Assembly: GCF_002115785.1 (NCBI RefSeq) | Contig: NZ_JFJY01000002.1 | Span: forward strand, 496,001 to 560,000 | Direction: 5' to 3' | Length of the DNA stretch: 64,000 nucleotides | Source of the DNA: Thalassospira sp. MCCC 1A03138 | Lineage (GTDB): Bacteria; Pseudomonadota; Alphaproteobacteria; Rhodospirillales; Thalassospiraceae | Shown here: positions 17,794-27,174 of the stretch, one piece after another | How positions within the stretch are numbered: the stretch's first letter is position 1 | How the letters are laid out: each line of letters begins with the position of its first letter | The notes under the pieces: model-generated | Seen by the model: only the letters and a program-made list of their open reading frames with translations | Database searches by the model: none | What the model was told of the DNA's origin: nothing | Translations under genes and position numbers: made by a program

Positions 17794-20286
17794 ATGTTTG
17801 ATCAAGAGAGGGTTAAAGCCGACGAGCCGGTAAATTCGAATCTTTTGCAAACCGACCCGCAGCAAGGTCTGACGACACAGGAAGTCGAGAGTCGGATCCA
17901 TCAGTTTGGTGAAAACCGTTTGCCGGAAAATGATGCTGGAGTTTGGCGTAAACTGGCGGGTTTTTTCTGGGGGCCAATCCCATGGATGATCGAAATTGCT
18001 GCCATCCTATCAGCTATCGTTCAACACTGGTCTGACTTTGCGATCATTCTGATCATGTTATTTTTAAATGTTGGCGTGGGTTTTTGGCAGGAATACAAGG
18101 CGGGCAGCGCGATTGCTGCACTTCGGCAACGTCTGGCTCCGCAGGCGCGTGTATGTCGCGATGGCAAATGGTGCGATATTCAGGCAGCTGGCCTTGTCCC
18201 TGGGGATATTGTTCGTTTGAAACTGGGCGACATTATCCCCGCAGATGTGAGGCTGCTTCACGGGGACTATTTACGTGTCGATCAATCTGCTTTGACGGGC
18301 GAGTCTCTTGCGCTTGATAAAAAGGTCGGTGATGTTGCCTATTCCGGTTCGATTGCACGACAGGGGCAGATGGATGCAATAGTAACTGCAACCGGCATGG
18401 CGACCTATATTGGCAAAACGGCGCGTTTGGTCCAGACGGCAGGAAAAGCGTCGCACTTTCAACGTGCTGTTCTGCGTATTGGCAATTTCCTGATTTTGAT
18501 GACGATCGGCCTGATCGCGCTGATCATGACAGTCGCTGTCTATCGGGGGGATCCGATTACGGAAACGCTTCTTTTTGCTTTGATCCTTGCTGTTGCAGCC
18601 ATTCCTGTTGCCTTGCCGACGGTCTTGTCGGTGACAATGGCAGTGGGAGCCGAGAAACTTGCGAAAATGAAGGCCATTGTATCGCGGCTTGTTGCGATTG
18701 AAGAAATGGCGGGCATGGATATTCTGTGCTCGGATAAAACCGGAACCTTGACCCAAAATCGTCTGACGGTGGGGGAACCGGTTTTGATCGGTAATGCATC
18801 ACGTGATGACATTCTGCGTATGGCAGCGTTGGCTTCGGAAGTTGACAGTCATGATCCGATTGATGGGGCGATTTACGCCTCGCTTGGCGGTGCTGACTTG
18901 ATTTCTGATTACAACGTTGTTTCTTTTCGGCAATTTGATCCGGTACGTAAAAGGGCAGAAGCAACCATTGTGCGCGATGAAATGACATTTCAGGTTGCCA
19001 AGGGGGCACCGCAGGCGGTTCTTTCGTTGCTTGTCGACGGCGAAATTGGTGATTTGTCCAGCCTGATTGAATATGCGCCGATGATGGCCGCAATTGATGA
19101 AATGGCAAGGCGTGGTTATCGCTCGCTTGCCGTTGCCCGTACAGACCAAACGGGACGATGGCAGTTCATGGGGTTGCTGCCCTTGTTTGACCCCCCGCGG
19201 GAGGATGCGGCGGCGACAATTGCCGAATTGCAGGCCAAAGGCGTTGATATTCGAATGATTACCGGTGACCACGAGGCCATTGGTCGTGAAATTGCGAGGC
19301 AGCTTGGTCTGGGGCAAAATATATTGCCTGCCAATGACGTTTTTGATCAGTATGATCGCCTACGCGATCCGCAGGCGATGGAAAAAGCAGATGGATTTGC
19401 ACGTGTTTTCCCACAGCATAAATATGCCATCGTCCACGAATTGCAGGGCCGAGGTCACATCGTCGGAATGACGGGTGATGGTGTCAATGATGCGCCAGCT
19501 TTAAAGCAGGCAGATATCGGTATCGCGGTATCGAATGCGACGGATGCAGCCCGGGCAGCAGCCGATCTTGTTCTTACCGCGCCGGGCATTTCGGTCATTA
19601 CGTCTGCTATTGAAGAATCCCGGCGAATTTTTGGGCGCATGAACAGCTACGCCACGTTTCGGATTTCAGAAACAATCCGGGTTTTGCTGTTTATGACCAT
19701 CTCTATCCTAGTATTTGATTTTTACCCGGTGACGGCAATCATGATTGTGTTGCTGGCATTGTTAAATGATTTTCCGATCATGATGATTGCTTACGATAAT
19801 GCTGATGTGGCGCCGCAGCCTATTCGTTGGAATATGGTCAATACCCTTACAATGGCCTGCGTGCTGGGTGGCATTGGTGTTGTGTCATCGTTCGGTGTGT
19901 TATGGATTGCGGATGTCTGGCTGCATTTACCGCCCGACGAAGTTCAGGTGCTTGTTTTTCTTAAGCTGCTTGTCGCAGGGCATCTGACAATTTATCTGAC
20001 CCGTCATAAAGGTTTCTTTTGGCAGAAACCCTATCCGAGCTGGAAGTTGTTTGTGGCGACCGAGATAACGCAGGTGATCGGGACGATGGCTGCGGTTTAC
20101 GGTTGGTTGGTGCCGCCGATCGGTTGGTACCAAGCGTTGATTGTATGGGGGTATGCGCTTGGCTGGTTCGTTGTTGCCGGATGCATAAAGGTATGGGCCT
20201 ACCGGCTTCTGACCCATGACCATCCGCGGCAAGCCTGGCACCTTGCCCGTGTGGAGGGGTGGCTGCATCGTCGTCGGATTGATTGA
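17794..20286 (+). CDS. Plasma-membrane proton-efflux P-type ATPase (P3A)
   Basis: Proton-exporting P-type ATPase of 830 residues, related to plant/fungal and archaeal H+-ATPases. Landmarks are the N-terminal cation domain (GENRLPEN), actuator loop DQSALTGES near residue 165, phosphorylated DKTGTLTQN near 313, nucleotide-binding KGAPQAV near 420, and hinge MTGDGVNDAPALKQADIG near 560. Membrane motif AAIPVALPTVLS near residue 270 fits the P3A group rather than Ca2+ or heavy-metal pumps. ATG at 17794 is preferred over 17734 because the FNR-type promoter lies between them. Third-codon bases are more A/T-rich than in neighbours, which may point to transfer. Single gene. Confidence 0.9.
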   Translation: MFDQERVKADEPVNSNLLQTDPQQGLTTQEVESRIHQFGENRLPENDAGVWRKLAGFFWGPIPWMIEIAAILSAIVQHWSDFAIILIMLFLNVGVGFWQEYKAGSAIAALRQRLAPQARVCRDGKWCDIQAAGLVPGDIVRLKLGDIIPADVRLLHGDYLRVDQSALTGESLALDKKVGDVAYSGSIARQGQMDAIVTATGMATYIGKTARLVQTAGKASHFQRAVLRIGNFLILMTIGLIALIMTVAVYRGDPITETLLFALILAVAAIPVALPTVLSVTMAVGAEKLAKMKAIVSRLVAIEEMAGMDILCSDKTGTLTQNRLTVGEPVLIGNASRDDILRMAALASEVDSHDPIDGAIYASLGGADLISDYNVVSFRQFDPVRKRAEATIVRDEMTFQVAKGAPQAVLSLLVDGEIGDLSSLIEYAPMMAAIDEMARRGYRSLAVARTDQTGRWQFMGLLPLFDPPREDAAATIAELQAKGVDIRMITGDHEAIGREIARQLGLGQNILPANDVFDQYDRLRDPQAMEKADGFARVFPQHKYAIVHELQGRGHIVGMTGDGVNDAPALKQADIGIAVSNATDAARAAADLVLTAPGISVITSAIEESRRIFGRMNSYATFRISETIRVLLFMTISILVFDFYPVTAIMIVLLALLNDFPIMMIAYDNADVAPQPIRWNMVNTLTMACVLGGIGVVSSFGVLWIADVWLHLPPDEVQVLVFLKLLVAGHLTIYLTRHKGFFWQKPYPSWKLFVATEITQVIGTMAAVYGWLVPPIGWYQALIVWGYALGWFVVAGCIKVWAYRLLTHDHPRQAWHLARVEGWLHRRRID

Positions 20287-20353
20287 GGTAATAACCAGTC
20301 CATGCAAGGCGCTATCCCGTTACCGCAAAGTCAGTACGAGACCTGGTTTGGTG

Positions 20354-21085
20354 CTATTTCTCGTCAGGCATATCGGCGAACGCTTCGCGCAGTGCCTGCG
20401 ACCATGCATCCGAAAGGGCCTTGAACCCGGCGTCTTCGGCATCAATCCGGCGATGTTCGGAGAAATGGCACGATCCTTCGGGCAGGACGGCAAGATCAAG
20501 CGGCATGCCGACCGACAGGTTGGATCGCAATGTTGAATCCATCGATAGCAAGGCGGCCTTGACGCCATCGGCAATCGGCGTTTCCGGGGTGATCACGCGA
20601 TCAAGGATCGGTTTGCCGTATTTGTGTTCGCCGATCTGAAGGTAAGGCGTGTCTTCGGTGGCTTCTATAAAGTTGCCCGCCGCATAGACCAGAAACAGGC
20701 GTTGCGCCCCGCCTTTACGTTGCCCGCCGACCATGATCGAGGCCGAGCTGCTTTCCTTGCGCTGTTCGAGCGTGTCCTGATATTTGTGCTGCACTTTCTG
20801 CATTGCCTCGCCCATCAATTCGGCAACACGGAACATGCTGGGTGCGCTCAGGATACAGTCGCCGGGTTCGGTTTCCGGGTTGTCGATGGCTTCCTGCAGG
20901 GTACTCATCACGGCCTGCGTGATGGCAAGGTTGCCCGCAGTCAAGGCCACAATGGCGCGTTCACCGGGTACTTCCCAAGTGAACATCTTGCGATAACGCG
21001 AAATGTTATCGAGCCCGGCATTGGTTCGGGTGTCGGAGAGGAATACCATCCCCTCATCGAGCATCAAGCCCACGCAGTAGGTCAT
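20354..21085 (-). CDS. Anbu, bacterial proteasome-related peptidase (COG3484)
   Basis: Ancestral beta-subunit homologue of the 20S proteasome, 243 residues, forming open helical or ring assemblies in characterised members. It starts MTYCVGLML so that Met removal exposes the catalytic Thr2, and keeps SDTRTNAG near residue 17 and the lysine region RYRKMFTW near 31. Conserved IMVGGQRKGG and MDSTLRSNLSVGMPLDLAV stretches match the Anbu group and separate it from HslV. Last gene of the four-gene Anbu operon with transglutaminase-like, alpha-E and ATP-grasp proteins, 19 nt after the transglutaminase gene. Substrate is unknown. Confidence 0.92.
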   Translation of the reverse strand: MTYCVGLMLDEGMVFLSDTRTNAGLDNISRYRKMFTWEVPGERAIVALTAGNLAITQAVMSTLQEAIDNPETEPGDCILSAPSMFRVAELMGEAMQKVQHKYQDTLEQRKESSSASIMVGGQRKGGAQRLFLVYAAGNFIEATEDTPYLQIGEHKYGKPILDRVITPETPIADGVKAALLSMDSTLRSNLSVGMPLDLAVLPEGSCHFSEHRRIDAEDAGFKALSDAWSQALREAFADMPDEK

Positions 21086-21104
21086 CTTCTATTCTCGGGT
21101 CCGG

Positions 21105-21923
21105 CTATTGCTGTGATTGTGCAACGATGACTGTTACATCCAAATTCTCGTTCGCACCACCAGTATGTACGCCCCGTATAGGTGTGGCACCCTGTGCATC
21201 AAGTCCAGACCCCAGACGAATATAATAATCGGTCGGGCAGCAGCGGTTTGCCGGGTCAAACCCGACCCAGCCCAGTTCGGGCAAATGCAGTTCCGCCCAC
21301 GCATGGGATGCTTCGTGTGATTTGCCATCCTGATCGGCAAAGAGATAACCCGATACATATCGCGCCGGGATGCCAAGATGGCGAGCCGCCGAAATCATGA
21401 CATGGGCGTGATCCTGACAGACACCCTGACCATCGGCCAGGGCATCGGCGGCGGTGGTGTGAACATGAGTGCTGCCCGGCACATAGGCGACGGCATCAGA
21501 AACGGCTGCCGAGAGGGCATGCGCCCGTTCAAGCAGGTTATCCGCACTGGTTTTCCTTTCGACCTTGGCGGCCATTTTACGGATGGCCGCACTGGATTTG
21601 GTCACCGGGGTCGAGCGCAGGAATACCGCCGGAAAGGCACGTTCCTTATGCCCGCGTAGAACACCGGTCGTATCAATGGTTTCAACTTCGCCGGACACAA
21701 CGACATCGACGGAATCAATCGGGCCGCTTGCGGTCAGGGTGCTGATGGTATCGCCATTGCCATCGATAAATTCGGAGTTGATCACACATCCCTCGGCCTT
21801 GATCGACCAGCGGATGACTTTTTGCCCGTCAAACTGGGATGGCGTCAGTTTCAGGCTTTGCACCACATAGCGTGCCGATGGCGAGAACCGGTAATGTGTG
21901 CGATGTTCAACGGTCAGACGCAT
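21105..21923 (-). CDS. Transglutaminase-like cysteine protease (Anbu operon)
   Basis: Transglutaminase-superfamily protein of 272 residues. The N-terminal beta domain opens with TVEHRTHYRFS, as in the COG1305 group. The papain-like catalytic triad is visible: Cys in DGQGVCQDHAHVM near residue 165, His in HAWAELHLP near 204 and Asp in VGFDPANRC near 220. Members are proposed to hydrolyse or form amide bonds in peptides. ATG at 21923 is chosen because it sits one base after the alpha-E stop; a longer frame overlaps that gene. Cytoplasmic, no signal peptide. Confidence 0.88.
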   Translation of the reverse strand: MRLTVEHRTHYRFSPSARYVVQSLKLTPSQFDGQKVIRWSIKAEGCVINSEFIDGNGDTISTLTASGPIDSVDVVVSGEVETIDTTGVLRGHKERAFPAVFLRSTPVTKSSAAIRKMAAKVERKTSADNLLERAHALSAAVSDAVAYVPGSTHVHTTAADALADGQGVCQDHAHVMISAARHLGIPARYVSGYLFADQDGKSHEASHAWAELHLPELGWVGFDPANRCCPTDYYIRLGSGLDAQGATPIRGVHTGGANENLDVTVIVAQSQQ

Positions 21924-21924
21924 C

Positions 21925-22872
21925 TTACTGGCTCCCGAAATAATAGGTTTCGGCAATTGCCGAAGACAGGACCTGATTTCGTTTAAGGAAATCGGAAAGG
22001 AATTCGTGCAGACCCTGGCTGAAAATTTCTTCCATCCGGCTTTGAGTCAGCAGTGAATAGGTTTCCACAGCCAGACTGTGCACCGGGCTGCGTTGACCAT
22101 AATGGCGGGCCAGATGTTCCAGATGGTTGGTGATCTGTTCGGAACAATGGGCCAGTGACCGGGGGCTGAACGGGTTGAGGATAAGGAAATGTGCGATGCG
22201 ATAGGGAGAATAGTCATCGCGATACACCCAGTGGAAGGCGCGCAGGGATGATGCCGCGCGCAGAACCGTCGTCCATTGGTAATTATCGACCCCGTCACCA
22301 ACCATGCTGGTTTCCGGCAGCAGGACATAATATTTTACGTCTAGCAATCGTGCGGTGTTATCGGCGCGTTCGATAAAAATGCCAAGACGGATAAAATCGT
22401 ATCCGTCGTTGCGCAGGATCGTTGAATCGGTTGCGCCGCGAAACAAGGCACCCTGCCGTTTGACCCAGTCGATGAATTCCGGCAGGTCGGTTTTTGCAAG
22501 ATTATGCATTGCCGTCCGGCGCAGTTCCATCAGGGCATTGTTTAATGCTTCCCACATTTCGGCGGTGATGGCGGTACGCATGGCGCGTGCATTGGCACGT
22601 GCATTTTCAAAGCAGTTCAGGATCGAAGACGGGTTGTCGCGATTGAAAATCAGGTAATCGGCAACCTCGGCCTGACGGAGCGGCATATCGGGATCATAGC
22701 CCTGTGCGCAGCCCGATGCCGAAAGAACCGACGCCCATTCCGACCGGTTGCCGTCGCCGGCGGCCGGCATCAGGGCCATGCGATAACCCATTTCCATCAG
22801 TCGGGCCATGTTTTCGGCCCGTTCCACGTAACGGGACAACCAGAAAAGGTTGTCAGCTGTACGACTAAGCAT
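21925..22872 (-). CDS. Alpha-E domain protein (COG2307)
   Basis: All-helical protein of 315 residues with the diagnostic start MLSRTADNLFWLSRYVERAENMARL in outline (residues 1-25) and internal GIFIERADNTARLLDVKYY near residue 170. No enzyme activity is established for the family; it travels with the circularly permuted ATP-grasp, transglutaminase-like and Anbu genes, and is thought to be their partner. It lies 17 nt after the ATP-grasp gene and one base before the transglutaminase gene. Confidence 0.9.
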   Translation of the reverse strand: MLSRTADNLFWLSRYVERAENMARLMEMGYRMALMPAAGDGNRSEWASVLSASGCAQGYDPDMPLRQAEVADYLIFNRDNPSSILNCFENARANARAMRTAITAEMWEALNNALMELRRTAMHNLAKTDLPEFIDWVKRQGALFRGATDSTILRNDGYDFIRLGIFIERADNTARLLDVKYYVLLPETSMVGDGVDNYQWTTVLRAASSLRAFHWVYRDDYSPYRIAHFLILNPFSPRSLAHCSEQITNHLEHLARHYGQRSPVHSLAVETYSLLTQSRMEEIFSQGLHEFLSDFLKRNQVLSSAIAETYYFGSQ

Positions 22873-22889
22873 GTGTGACCTCCCTTTTC

Positions 22890-24293
22890 CTAATCAGCCA
22901 TGATCCATGTGTCCTTGACCCCGCCGCCCTGCGACGAGTTCACGACAAGTGACCCTTCGCGCATGGCGACACGGGTCAAACCGCCTGGGGTCAGGCGAAT
23001 GTCATCGCCGACAAGGCAGAAGGGCCGGAAATCGACATGGCGTGGGGCGATGCCACTTTCAACGAAGGTCGGACAGGCGGAAAGGGCAAGAGTTGGCTGG
23101 GCAATGAAATCGCCCGGATCGGCCTTGATGCGTTCGGCGTAGGTGGCCTGTTCTTCCTTGGTGGAAGCTGGTCCAACCAGCATGCCGTACCCGCCCGAAC
23201 CGTGGACTTCCTTGACGACCAGTTCACCAAGATTTTCCAGCACATAATTCAGATCATCGGGATTTGCACATTTCCATGTCGGGACATTGTTCAGGATCGG
23301 TTCCTGCCCAAGGTAGAACCGGATCATGTCCGGGACATAGGTATAGATCGCCTTGTCATCGGCGACACCAGCGCCGGGGGCCGAGCAGATGGCAACCCCG
23401 CCTGATCGATAGACATTCATCAGTCCGGGAACGCCCAGCACGGAATCGGGTCGGAAACAGAGTGGATCGATAAAGGCATCATCAATCCGGCGATAGATCA
23501 CATCAACCCGGGCGGGCCCGCGCGTTGTGCGCATATAGACGCGGCCTTCGGAAACGAACAAATCCTGCCCTTCGACAAGTTCAACACCCATCTGGTCGGC
23601 AAGGAAGGAATGTTCGTAATAGGCGCTGTTCATCGCACCCGGTGTCAGGACCACGATATTGGGTTCGCGATCACACCGTTTGGGAGCAATGCTTTTGAGC
23701 GTCTTATGGAGCATGTCCGGATAGCTTTCGACCGGTTCGATTCGTAATTTCGAAAACAGTTCCGGGAACATCCGCATCATGATTTCGCGGTTTTCGAGCA
23801 TGTAAGACACGCCCGACGGGGTGCGGCAGTTATCTTCCAGCACATAGAAATCATCCGGCCCGACGCGCACGACATCAACCCCGACAATGTGACTGTAAAC
23901 CTTCCGCGGCGGATCAATGCCGATCACGGCCGGTTCAAACGCGGCGTTTTTAAACACCAGATCGGCGGGGATAATCCCGGCCTTGATGATTTCGGCGTTG
24001 TGATAGACATCGTAAAGGAAGGTGTTGAGCGCGCGTGCGCGCTGCTTGACGCCGCGTTCAAGCTTGCGCCATTCCGTGGCGGTGAAAATGCGTGGAATAA
24101 GATCGAACGGAATCAGCCGTTCCGGATCGCCACCTTCGCCATAGACCGCGAAGGTGATGCCGATTTTGCGAAAGAGTGTTTCTGCCTCAAGTCGCTTCTG
24201 CTGGAGGGTCTCGGGCCCGCTGGCCTCCATCCAGTCAACCAGTGCGCGATAAGGTTCGCGTACTTCATCGTTCATCATCATTTCGTTGAACAT
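22890..24293 (-). CDS. Circularly permuted ATP-grasp protein (COG2308)
   Basis: Putative amide or peptide ligase of 467 residues. The permuted ATP-grasp fold shows the nucleotide-binding parts VVKEVHGSGGYGMLVG near residue 355 and DFYVLEDNCRTPSGVSYMLENR near 150, plus the C-terminal RVAMREGSLVVNSSQGGGVKDTW (in outline). Homologues ligate amines or amino acids to carboxylates using ATP. ATG at 24293 is chosen since GGGGAG lies six bases upstream; GTG at 24299 is the alternative. First gene of the Anbu operon; the AT-rich stretch 24300-24440 should hold its promoter. Confidence 0.9.
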   Translation of the reverse strand: MFNEMMMNDEVREPYRALVDWMEASGPETLQQKRLEAETLFRKIGITFAVYGEGGDPERLIPFDLIPRIFTATEWRKLERGVKQRARALNTFLYDVYHNAEIIKAGIIPADLVFKNAAFEPAVIGIDPPRKVYSHIVGVDVVRVGPDDFYVLEDNCRTPSGVSYMLENREIMMRMFPELFSKLRIEPVESYPDMLHKTLKSIAPKRCDREPNIVVLTPGAMNSAYYEHSFLADQMGVELVEGQDLFVSEGRVYMRTTRGPARVDVIYRRIDDAFIDPLCFRPDSVLGVPGLMNVYRSGGVAICSAPGAGVADDKAIYTYVPDMIRFYLGQEPILNNVPTWKCANPDDLNYVLENLGELVVKEVHGSGGYGMLVGPASTKEEQATYAERIKADPGDFIAQPTLALSACPTFVESGIAPRHVDFRPFCLVGDDIRLTPGGLTRVAMREGSLVVNSSQGGGVKDTWIMAD

Positions 24294-24457
24294 GCACACT
24301 CCCCTTGCTTATCCTTTGATTAAAGGCGGTGTCGCAAGGGGCGGTCAAGCATGTTCACGGTTGAAATGATTCTTTTTTCGGCAAAATAAGGGTTTGATGA
24401 AAAATTGAACTGGCGTGTTTTGTTGATTGCGTAAAAAACGGGCGCTTTACAGTTCGG

Positions 24458-25219
24458 TTACGGTTTTGCCGGCCGCAAGACATGGGTGTGATCGGCGGCA
24501 TACAGGCGGGAATCGGTGAAATCCTTACGCCCAAAGACCTCGCCCACCATGATCAGGGTGGTCCGTGTGATGCCGCTGCCTTTGACCTTGGCGCGGATAT
24601 CGCCAAGCGTGCCGTGGATGAATTGCTGATCTGGCCAGGTGACGCGATAAGCAACCACCACCGGGCAATCCTCGCCGTAATGCGGCACCAGATCACGGAC
24701 AACATTGACCAGATTATTGACCGACAGATGCACCGCAAGTGTCGCCCGCGAACGGCCAAGTTCGGCCAGACTTTCGCCGTCAGGCATGGCGGATGACCGC
24801 ATGGCAGTGCGCGTCAGGATCACGGTTTGCGAAATATCGGGCAACGTCAGCTCCGCCCCCAGTTCGGCAGCGGTGGCGGCATAGGCCGAAACGCCCGGCG
24901 TGATGTCATAGGGGATGCCAAGATCATCAAGCCTGCGGATCTGTTCGGCAATCGCGCCATAAATTGACGGATCGCCGGAATGCACGCGTGCGACATCCTG
25001 CCCTGCGGCGTGGGCCCTTTCAATTTCGGCCAAGATTTCATCAAGGTTCATTGGCGCGGTATCAATCACGCGTGCCCCTTCGGGGGCGGACTTAACGATT
25101 TCCTCGGGCACGAGCGACCCGGCATAGAGACAGACCGGGCATTTTTCGATCAGCTTAAGCCCGCGAACGGTGATCAGATCGGGGGCGCCGGGACCGGCAC
25201 CGATAAAATGAACGGTCAT
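24458..25219 (-). CDS. cobM: Precorrin-4 C11-methyltransferase (CobM/CbiF)
   Basis: SAM-dependent tetrapyrrole methyltransferase of 253 residues that methylates C11 of (cobalt-)precorrin-4. The family opening HFIGAGPGAPDLITVRG at residues 4-20 and the HSGDPSIYGAIAEQ loop near 85 are diagnostic, as is PGVSAYAATAAELGAELTLP (about residue 113). Last gene of the cbiX-to-cobM operon; its start overlaps the cbiG/cobJ stop by one base. Whether it acts on cobalt-containing or metal-free substrate depends on the route (see findings). Confidence 0.95.
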   Translation of the reverse strand: MTVHFIGAGPGAPDLITVRGLKLIEKCPVCLYAGSLVPEEIVKSAPEGARVIDTAPMNLDEILAEIERAHAAGQDVARVHSGDPSIYGAIAEQIRRLDDLGIPYDITPGVSAYAATAAELGAELTLPDISQTVILTRTAMRSSAMPDGESLAELGRSRATLAVHLSVNNLVNVVRDLVPHYGEDCPVVVAYRVTWPDQQFIHGTLGDIRAKVKGSGITRTTLIMVGEVFGRKDFTDSRLYAADHTHVLRPAKP

Positions 25220-27174
25220 CAGTTTGCCTTATCGTTTTTGGGGTCATTCTTGGAGTTATCGAGGCTGTGGACGGGTGCGTTGGCTGCGTCCGGCCCCTTT
25301 TTGGCATAGCCGCGCGGGGTATAGACCCAGCTGTTTTCACCACGTGTGATATGGCGGCTGTTACTCGATCCGACCAGAACGGTGGTCAGCATATCGACCC
25401 TGTCGACTTCAAGTTTCGAAAGCGGAACGACCGTGATTTGCTCGTCAGGGCGACCAAGCTGCCGACCCAAAACAACCGGCGTTTCCGGCCCGCGGTATTC
25501 GAGCAGGATATCACGCGCCTGTGCCAGAAGATCACGGCGGCGTTTGGATACCGGGTTATAGAAGGCAATGACAAAATCACCCTCGCCCGCGGCCTTGAGG
25601 CGGCGCAGGATATCTTCACGCGGGGTCAGAAGGTCAGAAAGCGATATCGCGCAGAAATCATGGCCCAGTGGCGCACCGATCCTTGATGCGGCCGCCTGAA
25701 GGGCGGAAATGCCCGGCGATACCTGTACGGCAACCCGGTTCCAATCAGAACGATCTTCGCGATCAAGCAATTCAAACACAAGCGTCGCCAGCGCATAAAT
25801 CCCGGCATCGCCAGATCCGATCAGGGCGACGTCCCTGCCGGTGGCGGCGAGTTCAAGCGCGTGTCGTGCACGGGCTTCTTCGGCGCCCAGATCGGAATGA
25901 TGGCAGGATTTTCCATCAATCAGGGGCCCCAGAAGATCAAGATACATCTGATAACCGACAACATCGGTCGCACGCGCAATCAGGCTGCTGGCTTCGGGGC
26001 TGCGCCAGCCGGGCTGTCCAGGGCCGATGCCGACAATCGACAGACGTCCCTGCGGATGGCCGGATTGCAGCGGATCAATGTCATTGCTCGCAAGCCCGAT
26101 GGCACACGTGGCCCGTTTTGATTTCTGTTTCGAAACGATCAGGGTGCCGTCCTTGCCAATCATGGCAAGTGCCGCACCCTCGGCAACGCCGTGGCAGCCG
26201 GTTTCGGCAAAGACAATGTCGGACGGATTGGCAAGGCGGGGAGCTTCGGCTTCCAGCGTTGCAGCGTCATAAAAGCGTGCCGGGACGCCCAGATGATCGG
26301 CCAGTGCGTGAACAGCGGCCTCATCGGCCTTGAGATCGATGGATGTAACGCAGGCAACGCTTTGCGCACTCAGGCCATTTGCGGCAACGGTTTCGGTTGC
26401 GAGTTTTATCAGTTCGTCCGGTTCGCAATGGCGTTCGCATCCGACGCCAAGCGCCAGGACCGGTGGATGATAGACAATCTCGTGATTGTTCCTGTCGTCG
26501 CTATTCGTTTCCATCGCCTTGGCGGTGGTGCGAATGACGACCTTGCCAGTGTCGCTGCGTTCGATATTGCTGTTGGTTAGCCAGGCGGCCGATCCTGCCT
26601 CGATCTCGAACCGGGCGGTTTCACCGGCCAGAAGGGCGGCAGTGGCCGGTTTGGCGGCCTGCGGATTAGCAAGATGCCAGCCGACCGGCGGCTCATCAAG
26701 GGCCAGTCCCAGCATCGCATCGCCGGGTGTGGTGATCGCCGCCTGCCCGCCCAGCCGTTCGGCGAGATCGCGGGCCAGCCGATTGCCGCCGTGATGGCCG
26801 CCCAGAAGCGGGATAAAAGTGCTGCCGGCTTCGTCGACGGCGATGACGGCAGCATCCTGCCATTTACCGGCCAGAAGCGGTGCCAGTGCGCGGATCAGAA
26901 TGCCTGATGCGCAAACACCGATAATCACATGATCGGCCGAAAATGTTTGTTGCAGATGTGTAATGGTATCATCGAACGCGACATCGACATCGCTTATCGA
27001 AACGCGTGTGCGCAGGCCGTGAACCGATGCACCCTGCAGGTTTGCGGCAATGCGTTTGGCGGTGGCAAGGGCACGTTGCGTCAGACAGATGACCGCAATC
27101 GGCGCAATCGGGTCCGTCGGCAGGATCGGGTTGGTATTGCTGGCGGTGGGGATATTCGGGGGCGTCATCGCCAT
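25219..27174 (-). CDS. CbiG-CobJ fusion: cobalt-precorrin-5A hydrolase + precorrin-3B C17-methyltransferase
   Basis: Fused corrin-ring enzyme of 651 residues. Residues about 25-150 are the CbiG N-terminal domain (VIIGVCASGILIRALAPLL, LGGHHGGNRLA). Residues about 240-360 are the CbiG C-terminal/CobE domain (LALGVGCERHC, VTSIDLKADEAA, FAETGCHGVAEGAAL). Residues about 375-620 are CobJ/CbiH (IVGIGPGQPGWRSPEA, GSGDAGIYALA, VSPGISALQAAASRIGAPLGHDF in part). CobJ methylates C17 during ring contraction; CbiG opens the lactone and releases acetaldehyde in the anaerobic route. ATG at 27168 would give the same four-base overlap seen at other junctions and may be the true start. Confidence 0.93.
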   Translation of the reverse strand: MAMTPPNIPTASNTNPILPTDPIAPIAVICLTQRALATAKRIAANLQGASVHGLRTRVSISDVDVAFDDTITHLQQTFSADHVIIGVCASGILIRALAPLLAGKWQDAAVIAVDEAGSTFIPLLGGHHGGNRLARDLAERLGGQAAITTPGDAMLGLALDEPPVGWHLANPQAAKPATAALLAGETARFEIEAGSAAWLTNSNIERSDTGKVVIRTTAKAMETNSDDRNNHEIVYHPPVLALGVGCERHCEPDELIKLATETVAANGLSAQSVACVTSIDLKADEAAVHALADHLGVPARFYDAATLEAEAPRLANPSDIVFAETGCHGVAEGAALAMIGKDGTLIVSKQKSKRATCAIGLASNDIDPLQSGHPQGRLSIVGIGPGQPGWRSPEASSLIARATDVVGYQMYLDLLGPLIDGKSCHHSDLGAEEARARHALELAATGRDVALIGSGDAGIYALATLVFELLDREDRSDWNRVAVQVSPGISALQAAASRIGAPLGHDFCAISLSDLLTPREDILRRLKAAGEGDFVIAFYNPVSKRRRDLLAQARDILLEYRGPETPVVLGRQLGRPDEQITVVPLSKLEVDRVDMLTTVLVGSSNSRHITRGENSWVYTPRGYAKKGPDAANAPVHSLDNSKNDPKNDKAN

